From Firmicutes bacterium UBA3553 (lineage in GTDB: Bacteria; Bacillota; Clostridia; Tissierellales; Sedimentibacteraceae), in assembly GCA_002381185.1 (NCBI GenBank), contig DFOA01000040.1, positions 59,997 to 74,684 on the forward strand: DNA of 14,688 nucleotides. The letters run 5' to 3'. A program made the position numbers and the translations under genes. The notes under the pieces were generated by a model. That model had not been told where the DNA came from. It was given only the letters and a program-made list of their open reading frames with translations, and did no database searches. Shown one piece after another: positions 1 to 7,176 of this stretch; position 1 is the stretch's first letter, and each line of letters begins with the position of its first letter.

Positions 1-104
1 TTAAAATAAGTGTGATTTTTTAAAGGCTCATCTTTGAGAACAATTCCCCTTACAACTGAAGTCATATTCTCGTACAGTTCATTAATTTTTGATTGATATT
101 CCAT
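1..104 (-). CDS. murB: MurB N-terminus (partial, runs off left edge)
   Basis: Only the first 34 codons are present; the gene continues past the left edge. An ATG at 104 follows an AAAGGGTG ribosome binding site. The translation ends in VLKDEPLKNHTYF, which matches the N-terminal pattern of UDP-N-acetylenolpyruvoylglucosamine reductase (MurB), where 'EPL-x-NHT-(S/T/Y)-(F/M)-K-(I/V)-GG' leads into the FAD-binding domain. MurB reduces UDP-GlcNAc-enolpyruvate to UDP-MurNAc with NADPH, an early cytoplasmic step of peptidoglycan synthesis. The FAD and catalytic regions lie outside the window, so the call rests on this short signature alone. It is transcribed divergently from the M20 gene. Confidence 0.7.
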   Translation of the reverse strand, partial: MEYQSKINELYENMTSVVRGIVLKDEPLKNHTYF

Positions 105-134
105 TATTTCACCCTTTCTAAACCATCTGACTAC

Positions 135-163
135 ATTGTAACATCACTTTAATATTTTTTAAA
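135..163 (-). promoter_or_regulatory. Possible murB promoter
   Basis: On the minus strand a TACAAT -10 (135-140), preceded by an extended TGT, sits 17 bp from a weak TTTAAA -35 (158-163). The distance to the murB ATG at 104 suits a short leader. The -35 is poor, so this is tentative. The rest of 105-229 is very AT-rich and shows no other feature. Confidence 0.4.
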
Positions 164-228
164 GATATATTTTTTATTTATGCGGCCAATTAATCATATA
201 GAATAAATTCAATATATTTTAATATAAA

Positions 229-247
229 ATTGACATGGTTTGTCAAT
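229..247. promoter_or_regulatory. 7-bp-arm palindrome, candidate operator
   Basis: A perfect inverted repeat, ATTGACA (229-235), a 5-nt spacer, then TGTCAAT (241-247). The left arm contains the -35 of the M20 gene's likely promoter. This position suits a repressor dimer. The cognate regulator is not in the window and I do not recognise the motif. Confidence 0.5.
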
Positions 248-261
248 AATGCTAGTATAAT
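230..261 (+). promoter_or_regulatory. Likely promoter of the M20 gene
   Basis: A consensus TTGACA -35 (230-235) is followed at 17 bp by TAGTAT (253-258) and at 20 bp by a perfect TATAAT (256-261). The consensus -10 has over-long spacing and the well-spaced one is imperfect, so the exact -10 is uncertain. Transcription would give a leader of roughly 70 nt before the ATG at 338. Confidence 0.55.
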
Positions 262-337
262 AATATCATTGCATAAATATTATAATTATATAGTTATTTA
301 TTTATAAAATTTATTGCTCAATATAAAAGGAGGAATT

Positions 338-1504
338 ATGAAAGAAAAAGTATTTGAACTTATTAATAAACTTACTCCCGAACTGAATGAATTAAGCCTG
401 GATATTTACAATAATCCCGAGCTGGGATATGAAGAGTTTAAAGCATGCAAACTTCATACCAGACTTCTTCAGAAATATGGCTTTAATGTGCAGACTAATT
501 TTTCAGGAGTTGAAACAGGATTTAAAGCTGAATATAAAAGCAATAAACCAGGCATAACAGTAGCATACATGGCTGAGTATGACGCATTGCCGGGCATCGG
601 ACACGGCTGCGGCCATAACCTATTAGGAACTGTCAGCACAGGAGCAGGTATTGTATTGAAACAGATAATTGATGAAATAGGCGGAACAGTGGTTGTTTTT
701 GGAACACCTGCCGAGGAAACAAGCGGAGCAAAGGTTACATATGTTGAAAATCATGAATTTGACAACATAGATATTGCAATGATGGCTCACCCGGGAAATG
801 AATATGCTAAAAGCGGTTCTTCTCTTGCACTGGAACCTGTACAGTTTGAATTTTTCGGAAAGACTGCTCATGCTGCAGCTGCACCGGAAAAAGGTGTCAA
901 TGCTCTTGATGCGGCAATCCAGACATTTAACAGCATTAATGCATTGAGAGAACACATAAGAAGTGATTCAAGAGTTCACGGAGTAATCTTAGATGGCGGA
1001 AAAGCTGCCAATATAGTTCCTGATTACGCAAAATGCCAGTTTTATGTTCGTTCCACTTCCAAAACCTACAATCTTGAACTTCTGGAAAAAATTAAAAACT
1101 GTGCAAGAGCAGCTGCACTGGCTACAGGATGCGAGTTAAAAATTACAAAATATGAATTTAACTATGATAACATGGTTACAAATCAAACATTGTCAAGTGT
1201 CTTCAATGAAAAAATCTATGAAGCTGCCGGAATTAAAATGAGCGAGCCTCCTAAAAGCACCGGGTCCATTGACGCAGGCCAGGTAAGCCAAGTTTGCCCT
1301 GCAATTCATCCTTATTTTGACATAACAAACGATAAAAACATTGTTGCCCATACAAGAGAAATGGCAAGCAGCACATTGACCGACTATGCAAAGGAACAAA
1401 TGAAGAATACAATTGCAGCGCTGGTTCTTACAGCGGCAGAAGTAATACAGAACAATGAATTGTATGAAAAAATAAAATATGAATTTGAACACACCGAAAA
1501 ATAA
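338..1504 (+). CDS. M20-family amidohydrolase/dipeptidase (ACY1L2-like)
   Basis: A 388-residue cytoplasmic metallohydrolase of peptidase family M20 that should cleave an N-acyl or dipeptide amide bond. The ATG at 338 is preceded by AAAGGAGG; the longer open frame begins only at a TTG without a binding site. Seen: YMAEYDALPGIGHGCGHN (about residues 77-94, metal-binding H and C/H), TPAEE (about 123-127, catalytic glutamate), MAHPGN (about 149-154), GKTAHAAAAPEKG (dimerisation/lid region, about 175-187) and a late NIVAHTREMA histidine. The AEYDALPG-x-GHGCGHN form is typical of the aminoacylase-1-like-2/PM20D2 and p-aminobenzoyl-glutamate hydrolase branch, where substrates include beta-alanyl-lysine or aminobenzoyl-glutamate. 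The substrate here is unknown. It is the only plus-strand gene in the window and is convergent with a YfcC-type carrier, which suggests peptide or acyl-amino-acid scavenging. Confidence 0.85.
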   Translation: MKEKVFELINKLTPELNELSLDIYNNPELGYEEFKACKLHTRLLQKYGFNVQTNFSGVETGFKAEYKSNKPGITVAYMAEYDALPGIGHGCGHNLLGTVSTGAGIVLKQIIDEIGGTVVVFGTPAEETSGAKVTYVENHEFDNIDIAMMAHPGNEYAKSGSSLALEPVQFEFFGKTAHAAAAPEKGVNALDAAIQTFNSINALREHIRSDSRVHGVILDGGKAANIVPDYAKCQFYVRSTSKTYNLELLEKIKNCARAAALATGCELKITKYEFNYDNMVTNQTLSSVFNEKIYEAAGIKMSEPPKSTGSIDAGQVSQVCPAIHPYFDITNDKNIVAHTREMASSTLTDYAKEQMKNTIAALVLTAAEVIQNNELYEKIKYEFEHTEK

Positions 1505-1517
1505 CAGTACGCAATTA

Positions 1518-1545
1518 AAAGGAACGACTAACTTGCCGTTCCTTT
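1518..1545. terminator. Bidirectional intrinsic terminator
   Basis: AAAGGAACG (1518-1526) pairs with CGTTCCTTT (1537-1545) around a 10-nt loop. T-rich sequence follows on the plus strand and TTTTAATT on the minus strand. It lies between the convergent stop codons of the M20 gene (1504) and the carrier gene (1570) and can serve both. Confidence 0.8.
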
Positions 1546-1569
1546 AACTTTTTATCTTTAATTATTGAA

Positions 1570-2976
1570 TTATGCGTAGTTGATTGAAACAGCGACCACC
1601 ATGAATACACACCCCAGAAGCGTCCAAAGAACCATTAAAGGAACAATAAATTTGCACCATTCTTCGTATTTAATCTTGGCGATTGAAAGGTTAGCCAGCA
1701 AAACTCCTGATGTAGGAACCAATGAGTTTGTGATTCCATCTCCAAACTGGTAAGCCAATACAGCTGTTTGTCTTGTCAAACCAATTACGTCCGAAAGAGG
1801 AGCCATTATAGGCATTGTTGTTGCTGCAAGACCTGAACCTGAAGGTATGATTAAATTCAGGAAGGATTGAACCAACAGCATACCAACGGCACTTATGGCT
1901 TTTGGCAGAGCAGAAATGGCAGATGCAAGACCGTAGACTATTGTGTCAATGATTAAACTTGATTCCATTATTACAAGAATCCCCCTTGCCAAACCTACTA
2001 CCAATGCACCCATTGCCATATCCTTTGCACCTGTGATAAAATGTTGAGCTACATTATCCAGATTCATTCCTGATACAATTCCTGATAAAATTCCTATAGC
2101 CAGGAATATGGCCGCAATCTCAGTAATATACCATTCATATTTAAATACGCCGAATATTAAAATTCCCATACCTACAGCAAATATTAACAGTACAAGTATA
2201 TCTCTTGTTCCTAATTCTCTGATATTGCTTAAATCTATTGCCTGGTCCTTTTCTTTTTGTTCCAGTTCATAGACAATACTCTCAGCAGGATCTTCTTTTA
2301 CTTTCTTTGCATATCTGTAAATATATACGATTACCAAAAGCAATGTACATAACCATATAACAATTCTTAATCCAATTCCGGAGAACAGAGGAATCTCAGC
2401 AATACCTTGAGCAACACCTACCGTAAAAGGATTCATAAAGCCTGATGTAAATCCTGCAGCTGCTCCCATTGTTACAATTGCCATACCTACAACGGCATCA
2501 TATCCCAGAGCTCTTGCAAGAGCAATGCCAATAGGAACAAACACTATTGCCTCTTCAGCCATACCGATTGTAGCTCCGCCCAATGAAAATACAAATACTA
2601 TAATAGGAATCATCAGTACTTCCTTGCCCTTTAAGCTCAGAGCGATTTTGCTGATTCCAGCTTCAATAGCACCTGTCTGGTTTACAATGTTAAACGAACC
2701 ACCAACTATAAATATAAAAAATACAATACTTTGCGCGGCGGCAAGTCCTTTAGGAAATGCTTTCAGCACATCAAACGGTTTTGCAGGGTTTGCCTCAGCA
2801 GGAGCAAATGAATCAGGATCAACAACCGTTCTTTTTCCCGATTCTGTTTCGATTTCAATTTTTTGATACTGTCCTGCCGGTATTACATAAGTAAGTAATG
2901 CCATTAAAATAATCATTGCAAATAATATTACGTAGGTGTGAGGTACCTTGCCCTTTTTTTTCTTTTCTGCTACCAT
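1570..2976 (-). CDS. YfcC/DcuC-family membrane carrier
   Basis: A 468-residue polytopic inner-membrane protein of the YfcC/C4-dicarboxylate carrier superfamily (Pfam DcuC-like). The ATG at 2976 has AGGAGG six bases upstream, so the 21 extra codons upstream are discarded. A basic N-terminus (MVAEKKKKGK) leads into about 11-12 hydrophobic segments. Family-type re-entrant motifs are visible: SLGGATIGMAEE (about 131-142), IPSGSGLAATTMPIMAPLSD (about 387-406) and FGDGITNSLVPTSG (about 421-434). A charged cytoplasmic loop lies near 221-255. YfcC relatives are annotated as carriers for basic amino acids, peptides or carboxylates, but the substrate cannot be read from sequence. It follows the N-acyl-D-amino-acid deacylase-like gene by about 190 bp with its own promoter; import of that enzyme's substrate is an inference. 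Confidence 0.85.
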   Translation of the reverse strand: MVAEKKKKGKVPHTYVILFAMIILMALLTYVIPAGQYQKIEIETESGKRTVVDPDSFAPAEANPAKPFDVLKAFPKGLAAAQSIVFFIFIVGGSFNIVNQTGAIEAGISKIALSLKGKEVLMIPIIVFVFSLGGATIGMAEEAIVFVPIGIALARALGYDAVVGMAIVTMGAAAGFTSGFMNPFTVGVAQGIAEIPLFSGIGLRIVIWLCTLLLVIVYIYRYAKKVKEDPAESIVYELEQKEKDQAIDLSNIRELGTRDILVLLIFAVGMGILIFGVFKYEWYITEIAAIFLAIGILSGIVSGMNLDNVAQHFITGAKDMAMGALVVGLARGILVIMESSLIIDTIVYGLASAISALPKAISAVGMLLVQSFLNLIIPSGSGLAATTMPIMAPLSDVIGLTRQTAVLAYQFGDGITNSLVPTSGVLLANLSIAKIKYEEWCKFIVPLMVLWTLLGCVFMVVAVSINYA

Positions 2977-3075
2977 ATAAGTCCTCCTTTTAAAATTGAA
3001 AAATAATTTAGTCCTACCTATTAATAAATACTGATGCAATCAATAACTCATTAATAATATTATAAATTTTTAATC

Positions 3076-3104
3076 ATATTAGCACATTTTTATCCAATAA
3101 TCAA
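3076..3104 (-). promoter_or_regulatory. Promoter of the YfcC-family gene
   Basis: Minus-strand TTGATT (3099-3104), 17-bp spacer, TAATAT (3076-3081), with an extended TGC just before the -10. The leader to the ATG at 2976 is about 95 nt. No terminator for the upstream amidohydrolase gene is evident between 3104 and 3170, so read-through is also possible. Confidence 0.6.
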
Positions 3105-3169
3105 GCAATTTTTCAATTAATATAAGCCTTTTTTGCATATTTATTTGCATTATTATTCAAACTTACCCT

Positions 3170-4537
3170 CTATGCTTCGCCTCTTCTATAGAACGTTCCT
3201 AATGTATTATTTATGGTCTTGCCCTCGGCAACTGCTGTTTTTCCGCCAAGTATTACATAATCAATACCATCAGGTCTTACCTGCGGGTCCTGGAATGTTG
3301 CCTTGTCAATGATGGCATCATAATTAAAAATTGTTATATCAGCATCATATCCTTCTTTAATGAGACCTTTTCTTTTAAGCTTTAATCTCTTGGCAGGCAT
3401 GTAAGTCATTTTATAAATGGCGTCAAAAAACTCCATTTTCTTTTCATCTCTGACATAGTGCCCGATTACCCTCGGAAAGGTTCCTGCTCCTCTGGGATGA
3501 CCTGAATGGTTTCTGTATATACCATCACTGGCTATCATAACCAGAGGGTGATTGAGTGCCTGGATTATTTCGTTTTCATTCATGACATAAGCTACCGCCA
3601 GCATGTTCGGATATTCCTTTCTGGCCTTTTCAAAAAGCTCCCTGTCACAGAACATTCCTTTGAAAGGATCTTCTGTAAGCATTATGGAGTCATAGCTTTT
3701 ATTCCAAAGCTCAAAGCATCCTTCGTCAAAAACCGCTGAACCTATAAAGGTGCTGAAAGCAGCATATGGGTAGGCATCAACCAGCAAATCCGCACCGCTG
3801 TTTACAATATTTTCTATAAGCTTGAGAGCTTCTGTCATATTTCCATAGGCGCTGCAGCTTGACAGATGGGAAATTTGGAAGGGTATACGGCATTCTCTTC
3901 CTATGAGTGCCATTTCTTCAATTGCATCAAGGGCATATATTGCGTCCTTTCTGTAATGGGCAGCAAGAAGCAAATCATCTCTTCCCTGTATTTCTTTTGT
4001 TATTTCAATTGCTTCCTCAGTATCTATTCCGGGACAATATTCCAAACCGTAGGAAACACCTATTGCGCCAAAATCAATTGCTTTTTTAACCAATGACTGC
4101 ATCTTTTCAATCTGATTTTTTGAAGATTTCATATATATATCTGTGTTGCCTGCCACATTTCTCAGATAATTATGACCGATATAGGACATGTAGTTTACAG
4201 GATTTCCTTTTTCATTAATAAATTCGTAAAGCTCCTCAATACTTTGTCTGTTATTTCCGCAGTTTCCCACTGCGCATGTGGTAACACCCATGTTAAGCAT
4301 AGTATCAGCTATATCATATTCCATTTTTTGTGTTAACGAGAAATCCTCTTCATGCATATGAATGTCTATGAAGCCCGGAGATACATGATTACCCTTTGCG
4401 TCAATGATAAATGCTGCCTCTGATGAAACATTGCCTGTGGCGGTTATTACACCATCCTTAATTCCAATGTCTCCTTCAATAATTTTTTTGTTTTCTACGT
4501 CAATGATTTTTCCGTTTACTATTTTTAAATCTAACAT
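3170..4537 (-). CDS. N-acyl-D-amino-acid deacylase-like amidohydrolase
   Basis: A 455-residue zinc amidohydrolase with a composite beta-sandwich plus TIM-barrel fold. The ATG at 4537 has AGGAGG six bases upstream. Seen: N-terminal beta-sandwich strands (LKIVNGKIIDVENKKIIEGD), the PGFIDIHMH metal site (H60 and H62), GVSYGLEYCPG, LAAHYRKDA, FQISHLSS (further metal histidines), MIASDG (catalytic aspartate), HPRGAGTFPR, and the closing KGLIKEGYDADITIFN typical of dihydroorotase/D-aminoacylase relatives. Members hydrolyse N-acyl-D-amino acids or related cyclic amides. It is slightly shorter than the ~480 residues of characterised D-aminoacylases, so specificity is uncertain; isoaspartyl dipeptidase- or dihydropyrimidinase-like activities are less likely alternatives. 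It neighbours a YfcC carrier. I saw no terminator between argH and this gene. Confidence 0.8.
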   Translation of the reverse strand: MLDLKIVNGKIIDVENKKIIEGDIGIKDGVITATGNVSSEAAFIIDAKGNHVSPGFIDIHMHEEDFSLTQKMEYDIADTMLNMGVTTCAVGNCGNNRQSIEELYEFINEKGNPVNYMSYIGHNYLRNVAGNTDIYMKSSKNQIEKMQSLVKKAIDFGAIGVSYGLEYCPGIDTEEAIEITKEIQGRDDLLLAAHYRKDAIYALDAIEEMALIGRECRIPFQISHLSSCSAYGNMTEALKLIENIVNSGADLLVDAYPYAAFSTFIGSAVFDEGCFELWNKSYDSIMLTEDPFKGMFCDRELFEKARKEYPNMLAVAYVMNENEIIQALNHPLVMIASDGIYRNHSGHPRGAGTFPRVIGHYVRDEKKMEFFDAIYKMTYMPAKRLKLKRKGLIKEGYDADITIFNYDAIIDKATFQDPQVRPDGIDYVILGGKTAVAEGKTINNTLGTFYRRGEA

Positions 4538-4641
4538 ATTAGTCCTCCTTGAGTATTGCCATCTTCAAAAACCTAACTATCCTGGGCTGCATTGCTTGTA
4601 CACAACAGAATACATAATACCTATCAATAGAATTCTGCTTA

Positions 4642-6021
4642 TTAAAATTCTTCAAGCCACCTTTTTCCTGTATTAATTTGTCTTTGAACTTCTGAAGGAG
4701 CAGTTCCTCCGAAAGACACTCTTGCGTTTACACAACCCTCCATGCTTAAATCAGGCATCAGATTCAAACTTAATCTCTCATCAATTGTTTTTAATTCGCC
4801 TTCGGATAAATCACTGAAATCCTTATTATTGATTTCACAGTATTTCACCATTTTCCCAACCATTTCATGCGCTTCTCTAAATGGTATGTTGCTTTTAACA
4901 AAATATTCTGCCGCATCCGTTGCATTTAAAAATCCCTTGTTTAAATGTTTCTGAATATCTTTCAGCTTAAATTCTGTTTTTTCTATCATTTTGGCTAAAA
5001 TCAGCAGGCTTTTTTTAAGTGTGTCCACAGTGTCGAACAATCCTTCCTTGTCTTCCTGAAAATCTTTGTTGTATGCGAGAGGAGTTCCTTTCATTACAGT
5101 TAAAAGCTGTACCAGATTTCCATACACCCTTCCTGTCTTGCCTCTTAAAAGTTCAGCCATGTCTGGATTTTTTTTCTGAGGCATTATGCTTGAACCTGTG
5201 CAGAAGCTGTCATCAATTGAAATATAAGAAAATTCCTGAGAATTCCAATAAACAAATTCCTCCGCCATTCGGCTTATATGCATCATGCATATGGATGCAG
5301 CCCCCATAAACTCCAATATATAGTCTCTGTCACTCACTGAATCCATGGCATTTTCCGTAACATTTCCAAATCCTAAAAGCTCTGCTGTCCTATGTCTGTC
5401 TATTGGTATTGTGGTTCCTGCAAGAGCGCACGAGCCTAGGGGATTGTAGTCGGTTCTATCATAAGAATCCGCAAACCTTTCAATATCTCTTTTAAACATC
5501 TGGAAATATGCCATCAGATGAAATCCAACCGTAACAGGCTGTGCATGCTGCATATGAGTAAAACCCACCATAATTTTGTCGTGGTATTTTTCTGCCTTCT
5601 CCAAAAGAACATGTTCCATGAATTTTAAATTTTCTATAACTTCTTTGATTTCTTTTTTAACATAAAGTCTTGTATCCACCGCAACCTGATCGTTTCTGCT
5701 TCTTGCCGTATGAAGCTTTTTGCCTGTATCTCCAAGTCTTTTAATCAGTATGCCTTCAACAGCCATATGTATATCTTCATCATGGACGTTAAATTCAATT
5801 TCACCTTTTTCTATTTCTGATTTTATATTATTTAATTCATGAACAATCTGTTCTTTTTCGGACTCTGTAACTATACCCTGCTCACTCAGCATTGTCACAT
5901 GGGCTATGCTTCCCTCTATGTCACAGTCATACAATCTTTTGTCAAAGAATATGGATGCATTAAATTCTTCAACAATCTTATCCATGCCCTTTTCAAATCT
6001 TCCACTCCACAAGTTTGCCAT
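4642..6021 (-). CDS. argH: Argininosuccinate lyase
   Basis: A 459-residue cytoplasmic lyase that splits argininosuccinate into arginine and fumarate, the last step of arginine synthesis; it acts as a homotetramer. The ATG at 6021 begins MANLWSGRF, the classic ArgH start, with GGAG upstream; nine extra upstream codons are not needed. Seen: TARSRND (105-111), GFTHMQHAQP with the catalytic histidine region (about 153-162), and the superfamily signature GSSIMPQKKNPD (276-287) with the catalytic serine. Length is normal. argG, its usual partner, is not adjacent, so argH stands alone with its own promoter. Whether the gene serves biosynthesis or run-in-reverse arginine use cannot be told from the window. 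Confidence 0.96.
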   Translation of the reverse strand: MANLWSGRFEKGMDKIVEEFNASIFFDKRLYDCDIEGSIAHVTMLSEQGIVTESEKEQIVHELNNIKSEIEKGEIEFNVHDEDIHMAVEGILIKRLGDTGKKLHTARSRNDQVAVDTRLYVKKEIKEVIENLKFMEHVLLEKAEKYHDKIMVGFTHMQHAQPVTVGFHLMAYFQMFKRDIERFADSYDRTDYNPLGSCALAGTTIPIDRHRTAELLGFGNVTENAMDSVSDRDYILEFMGAASICMMHISRMAEEFVYWNSQEFSYISIDDSFCTGSSIMPQKKNPDMAELLRGKTGRVYGNLVQLLTVMKGTPLAYNKDFQEDKEGLFDTVDTLKKSLLILAKMIEKTEFKLKDIQKHLNKGFLNATDAAEYFVKSNIPFREAHEMVGKMVKYCEINNKDFSDLSEGELKTIDERLSLNLMPDLSMEGCVNARVSFGGTAPSEVQRQINTGKRWLEEF

Positions 6022-6076
6022 TTCTATCTCCAATCTTTTAATTATCATAATTTGTTTTTATTCATATTTTTGTTTA

Positions 6077-6104
6077 ATTATATCATATAAATTCTAATCA
6101 TCAA
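6077..6104 (-). promoter_or_regulatory. argH promoter
   Basis: Minus-strand TTGATG (6099-6104), 16-bp spacer, perfect TATAAT (6077-6082), preceded by an extended TGA. About 50 nt of leader to the argH ATG. I see no ARG-box-like palindrome that I would defend. Confidence 0.65.
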
Positions 6105-6117
6105 GTATTATTTATAC

Positions 6118-6151
6118 AAAAAAAGTTGCCAGCATCAACTGACAACTTTTT
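6118..6151 (-). terminator. Terminator of the rubrerythrin gene
   Basis: On the minus strand a 13-bp stem (6139-6151 with 6120-6132, one G-U wobble) with a 6-nt loop is followed by seven U residues (6118-6124). It is 17 bases past the rubrerythrin stop. This is a textbook intrinsic terminator. Confidence 0.9.
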
Positions 6152-6167
6152 AATATAACTATTAATT

Positions 6168-6704
6168 TTAATAAGCTTTAGTGTATAACTCAAAGTGAGC
6201 TTGAGGATGAGCGCAAATCGGACATACTTTAGGTGCTTCTGCGCCGTAATGTACGTGACCGCAGTTATCGCATATCCATACAGTTTCTCCTTCTCTTTTA
6301 AATACCTTTCCTGTTTTTATATTGTCTAACAATGCAAGGTATCTTTCTTCATGGCCTTTTTCTATTTTAGCAACGCCTTCAAATAAATATGCTATATTGT
6401 TGAAGCCTTCTTCCTTTGCTTCTTTAGCGAAAGTTGCATACATGTCAGTCCATTCATAATGTTCTCCTGCTGCTGCATCTTCTAAATTTAACGGAGTTTC
6501 GCCGATTCCGTCATGTAAAAGTTTGAACCAGATTTTAGCGTGTTCTCTTTCATTTCTTGCAGTTTCTTCGAAATACTTGCTTATTTGCACATAGCCGTCT
6601 TTTTTAGCCTTGTTTTGATAGTATGTATATTTTACATGTGCCTGTGATTCGCCTGCAAATGCAGTCATTAAATTTTGTTCTGTCTTGCTTCCTTTTAATT
6701 CCAT
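6168..6704 (-). CDS. rbr: Rubrerythrin
   Basis: A 178-residue non-haem iron protein that reduces hydrogen peroxide in the cytoplasm of anaerobes, taking electrons through a rubredoxin-type centre. The N-terminal ferritin-like four-helix domain shows GESQAHVKY (E19, H23), ETARNEREHAK and EGVAKIEKGHEERY, which supply the di-iron glutamates and histidine. The C-terminal rubredoxin-like domain has CDNC (145-148) and CPIC (161-164) for Fe(Cys)4. This is the standard order, ferritin then rubredoxin, so it is not a reverse rubrerythrin. The ATG at 6704 follows GAGGTG. It is a single-gene unit with its own terminator, and its promoter overlaps a PerR-box-like palindrome, which suggests peroxide induction. 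Confidence 0.95.
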   Translation of the reverse strand: MELKGSKTEQNLMTAFAGESQAHVKYTYYQNKAKKDGYVQISKYFEETARNEREHAKIWFKLLHDGIGETPLNLEDAAAGEHYEWTDMYATFAKEAKEEGFNNIAYLFEGVAKIEKGHEERYLALLDNIKTGKVFKREGETVWICDNCGHVHYGAEAPKVCPICAHPQAHFELYTKAY

Positions 6705-6791
6705 ATGTACACCTCGTCTGTAATAATTTATTTATCCTTAAAGCCAAAAGCCGCGGATATCTTTTGCCGGTTACAATTAATTATGTTATAT

Positions 6792-6806
6792 TGATAACAA
6801 TTATAA
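6792..6806. promoter_or_regulatory. PerR-box-like operator
   Basis: TGATAACAATTATAA matches the established PerR consensus TTATAATNATTATAA at 12 of 14 defined positions. It covers the -10 and probable start site of the rubrerythrin promoter, where a repressor would block RNA polymerase. No perR gene is in the window. Confidence 0.6.
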
Positions 6807-6828
6807 TATAATAAGTTTTTTAATTCAA
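6800..6828 (-). promoter_or_regulatory. Rubrerythrin promoter
   Basis: Minus-strand TTGAAT (6823-6828), 17-bp spacer, perfect TATAAT (6800-6805). The predicted leader is about 88 nt. Within it, 6740-6775 is a locally GC-rich patch with a weak CAAAAG/CTTTTG inverted repeat that could fold. I see no terminator for the upstream rqcP gene between 6830 and 6888. Confidence 0.75.
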
Positions 6829-6888
6829 CCTTTAAATTATACTACTTACCAGCACTCAACAGTTTATATATACCCATAATTTTTTGCT

Positions 6889-7134
6889 TTAATCATTAAT
6901 TATACTGTACATTTCTTTGTAATCATCTTTCATTACATGTTCAAGAATTTGTTCAACCTTAATTTTCATAGGTTTTGATCCAAAAATTATTTCTATCTCA
7001 TCACCTGTGTTTACTTCCGTACCGGGCTTTGCCTCTTTTCCGTTGACAAGAACTCTTCCTTGTTCACATGCTTCCTTGGCTACAGTCCTTCTTTTAATTA
7101 TACGTGCATTTTTTAAATATTTGTCTATTCTCAT
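6889..7134 (-). CDS. rqcP: S4-domain RNA-binding protein RqcP (YabO)
   Basis: An 81-residue S4-fold protein. It begins MRIDKYLKNARIIKRRTVAKE, very close to Bacillus subtilis RqcP, and keeps R2 and R16, residues reported to matter for ribosome binding. In Bacillus, RqcP works with RqcH on stalled 50S subunits, helping position the peptidyl-tRNA while alanine tails are added to the stuck chain. The S4 core spans about 2-60, with QGRVLVNGKEAKPGTEVNTGD as the typical RNA-binding turn. The ATG at 7134 has GAGG upstream; an in-frame TTG two codons earlier is less likely. The gene follows prfA by 42 bp across an RNA hairpin, so it is probably the last gene of the DUF1385-prmC-prfA unit. An Hsp15-like role is the alternative. 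Confidence 0.85.
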   Translation of the reverse strand: MRIDKYLKNARIIKRRTVAKEACEQGRVLVNGKEAKPGTEVNTGDEIEIIFGSKPMKIKVEQILEHVMKDDYKEMYSIIND

Positions 7135-7151
7135 AATCAAACCTCTATTCA

Positions 7152-7170
7152 GGAACGGCTTCGCCGTTCC
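7152..7170. other. Intercistronic hairpin between prfA and rqcP
   Basis: GGAACGGC (7152-7159), TTC, GCCGTTCC (7163-7170): a perfect 8-bp GC-rich stem with a 3-nt loop. On the minus strand it starts six bases after the prfA stop and ends just before the rqcP ribosome binding site. No U-tract follows, so it is unlikely to be a full terminator; it may protect prfA mRNA or tune rqcP expression. Confidence 0.75.
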
Positions 7171-7176
7171 GTTTAA

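Noticed and set aside
1..104. Partial left-edge gene as a regulator of the adjacent M20 gene
   Set aside because: The divergent position suggested this at first, but the translated EPLKNHTYF pattern fits the MurB N-terminus and shows no helix-turn-helix.
623..955. Minus-strand ORF of 110 codons inside the M20 gene
   Set aside because: Cys/Phe-rich shadow translation of a clearly coding plus-strand gene; no binding site or family resemblance.
2525..2866. Plus-strand ORF of 113 codons inside the YfcC-family gene
   Set aside because: Antisense shadow of a membrane-protein gene; the Ile/Pro/Thr-rich product follows from the complementary codons.
3122..3150. TTTGCAT repeats as an operator or terminator
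   Set aside because: Two direct TTTGCAT copies in AT-rich DNA, with no symmetry and no stem; likely chance.
4538..4641. argH terminator
   Set aside because: Only a weak CAGAAT/ATTCTG pair with a 20-nt loop and no U-tract was found, so I do not call a terminator; argH may read into the deacylase gene.
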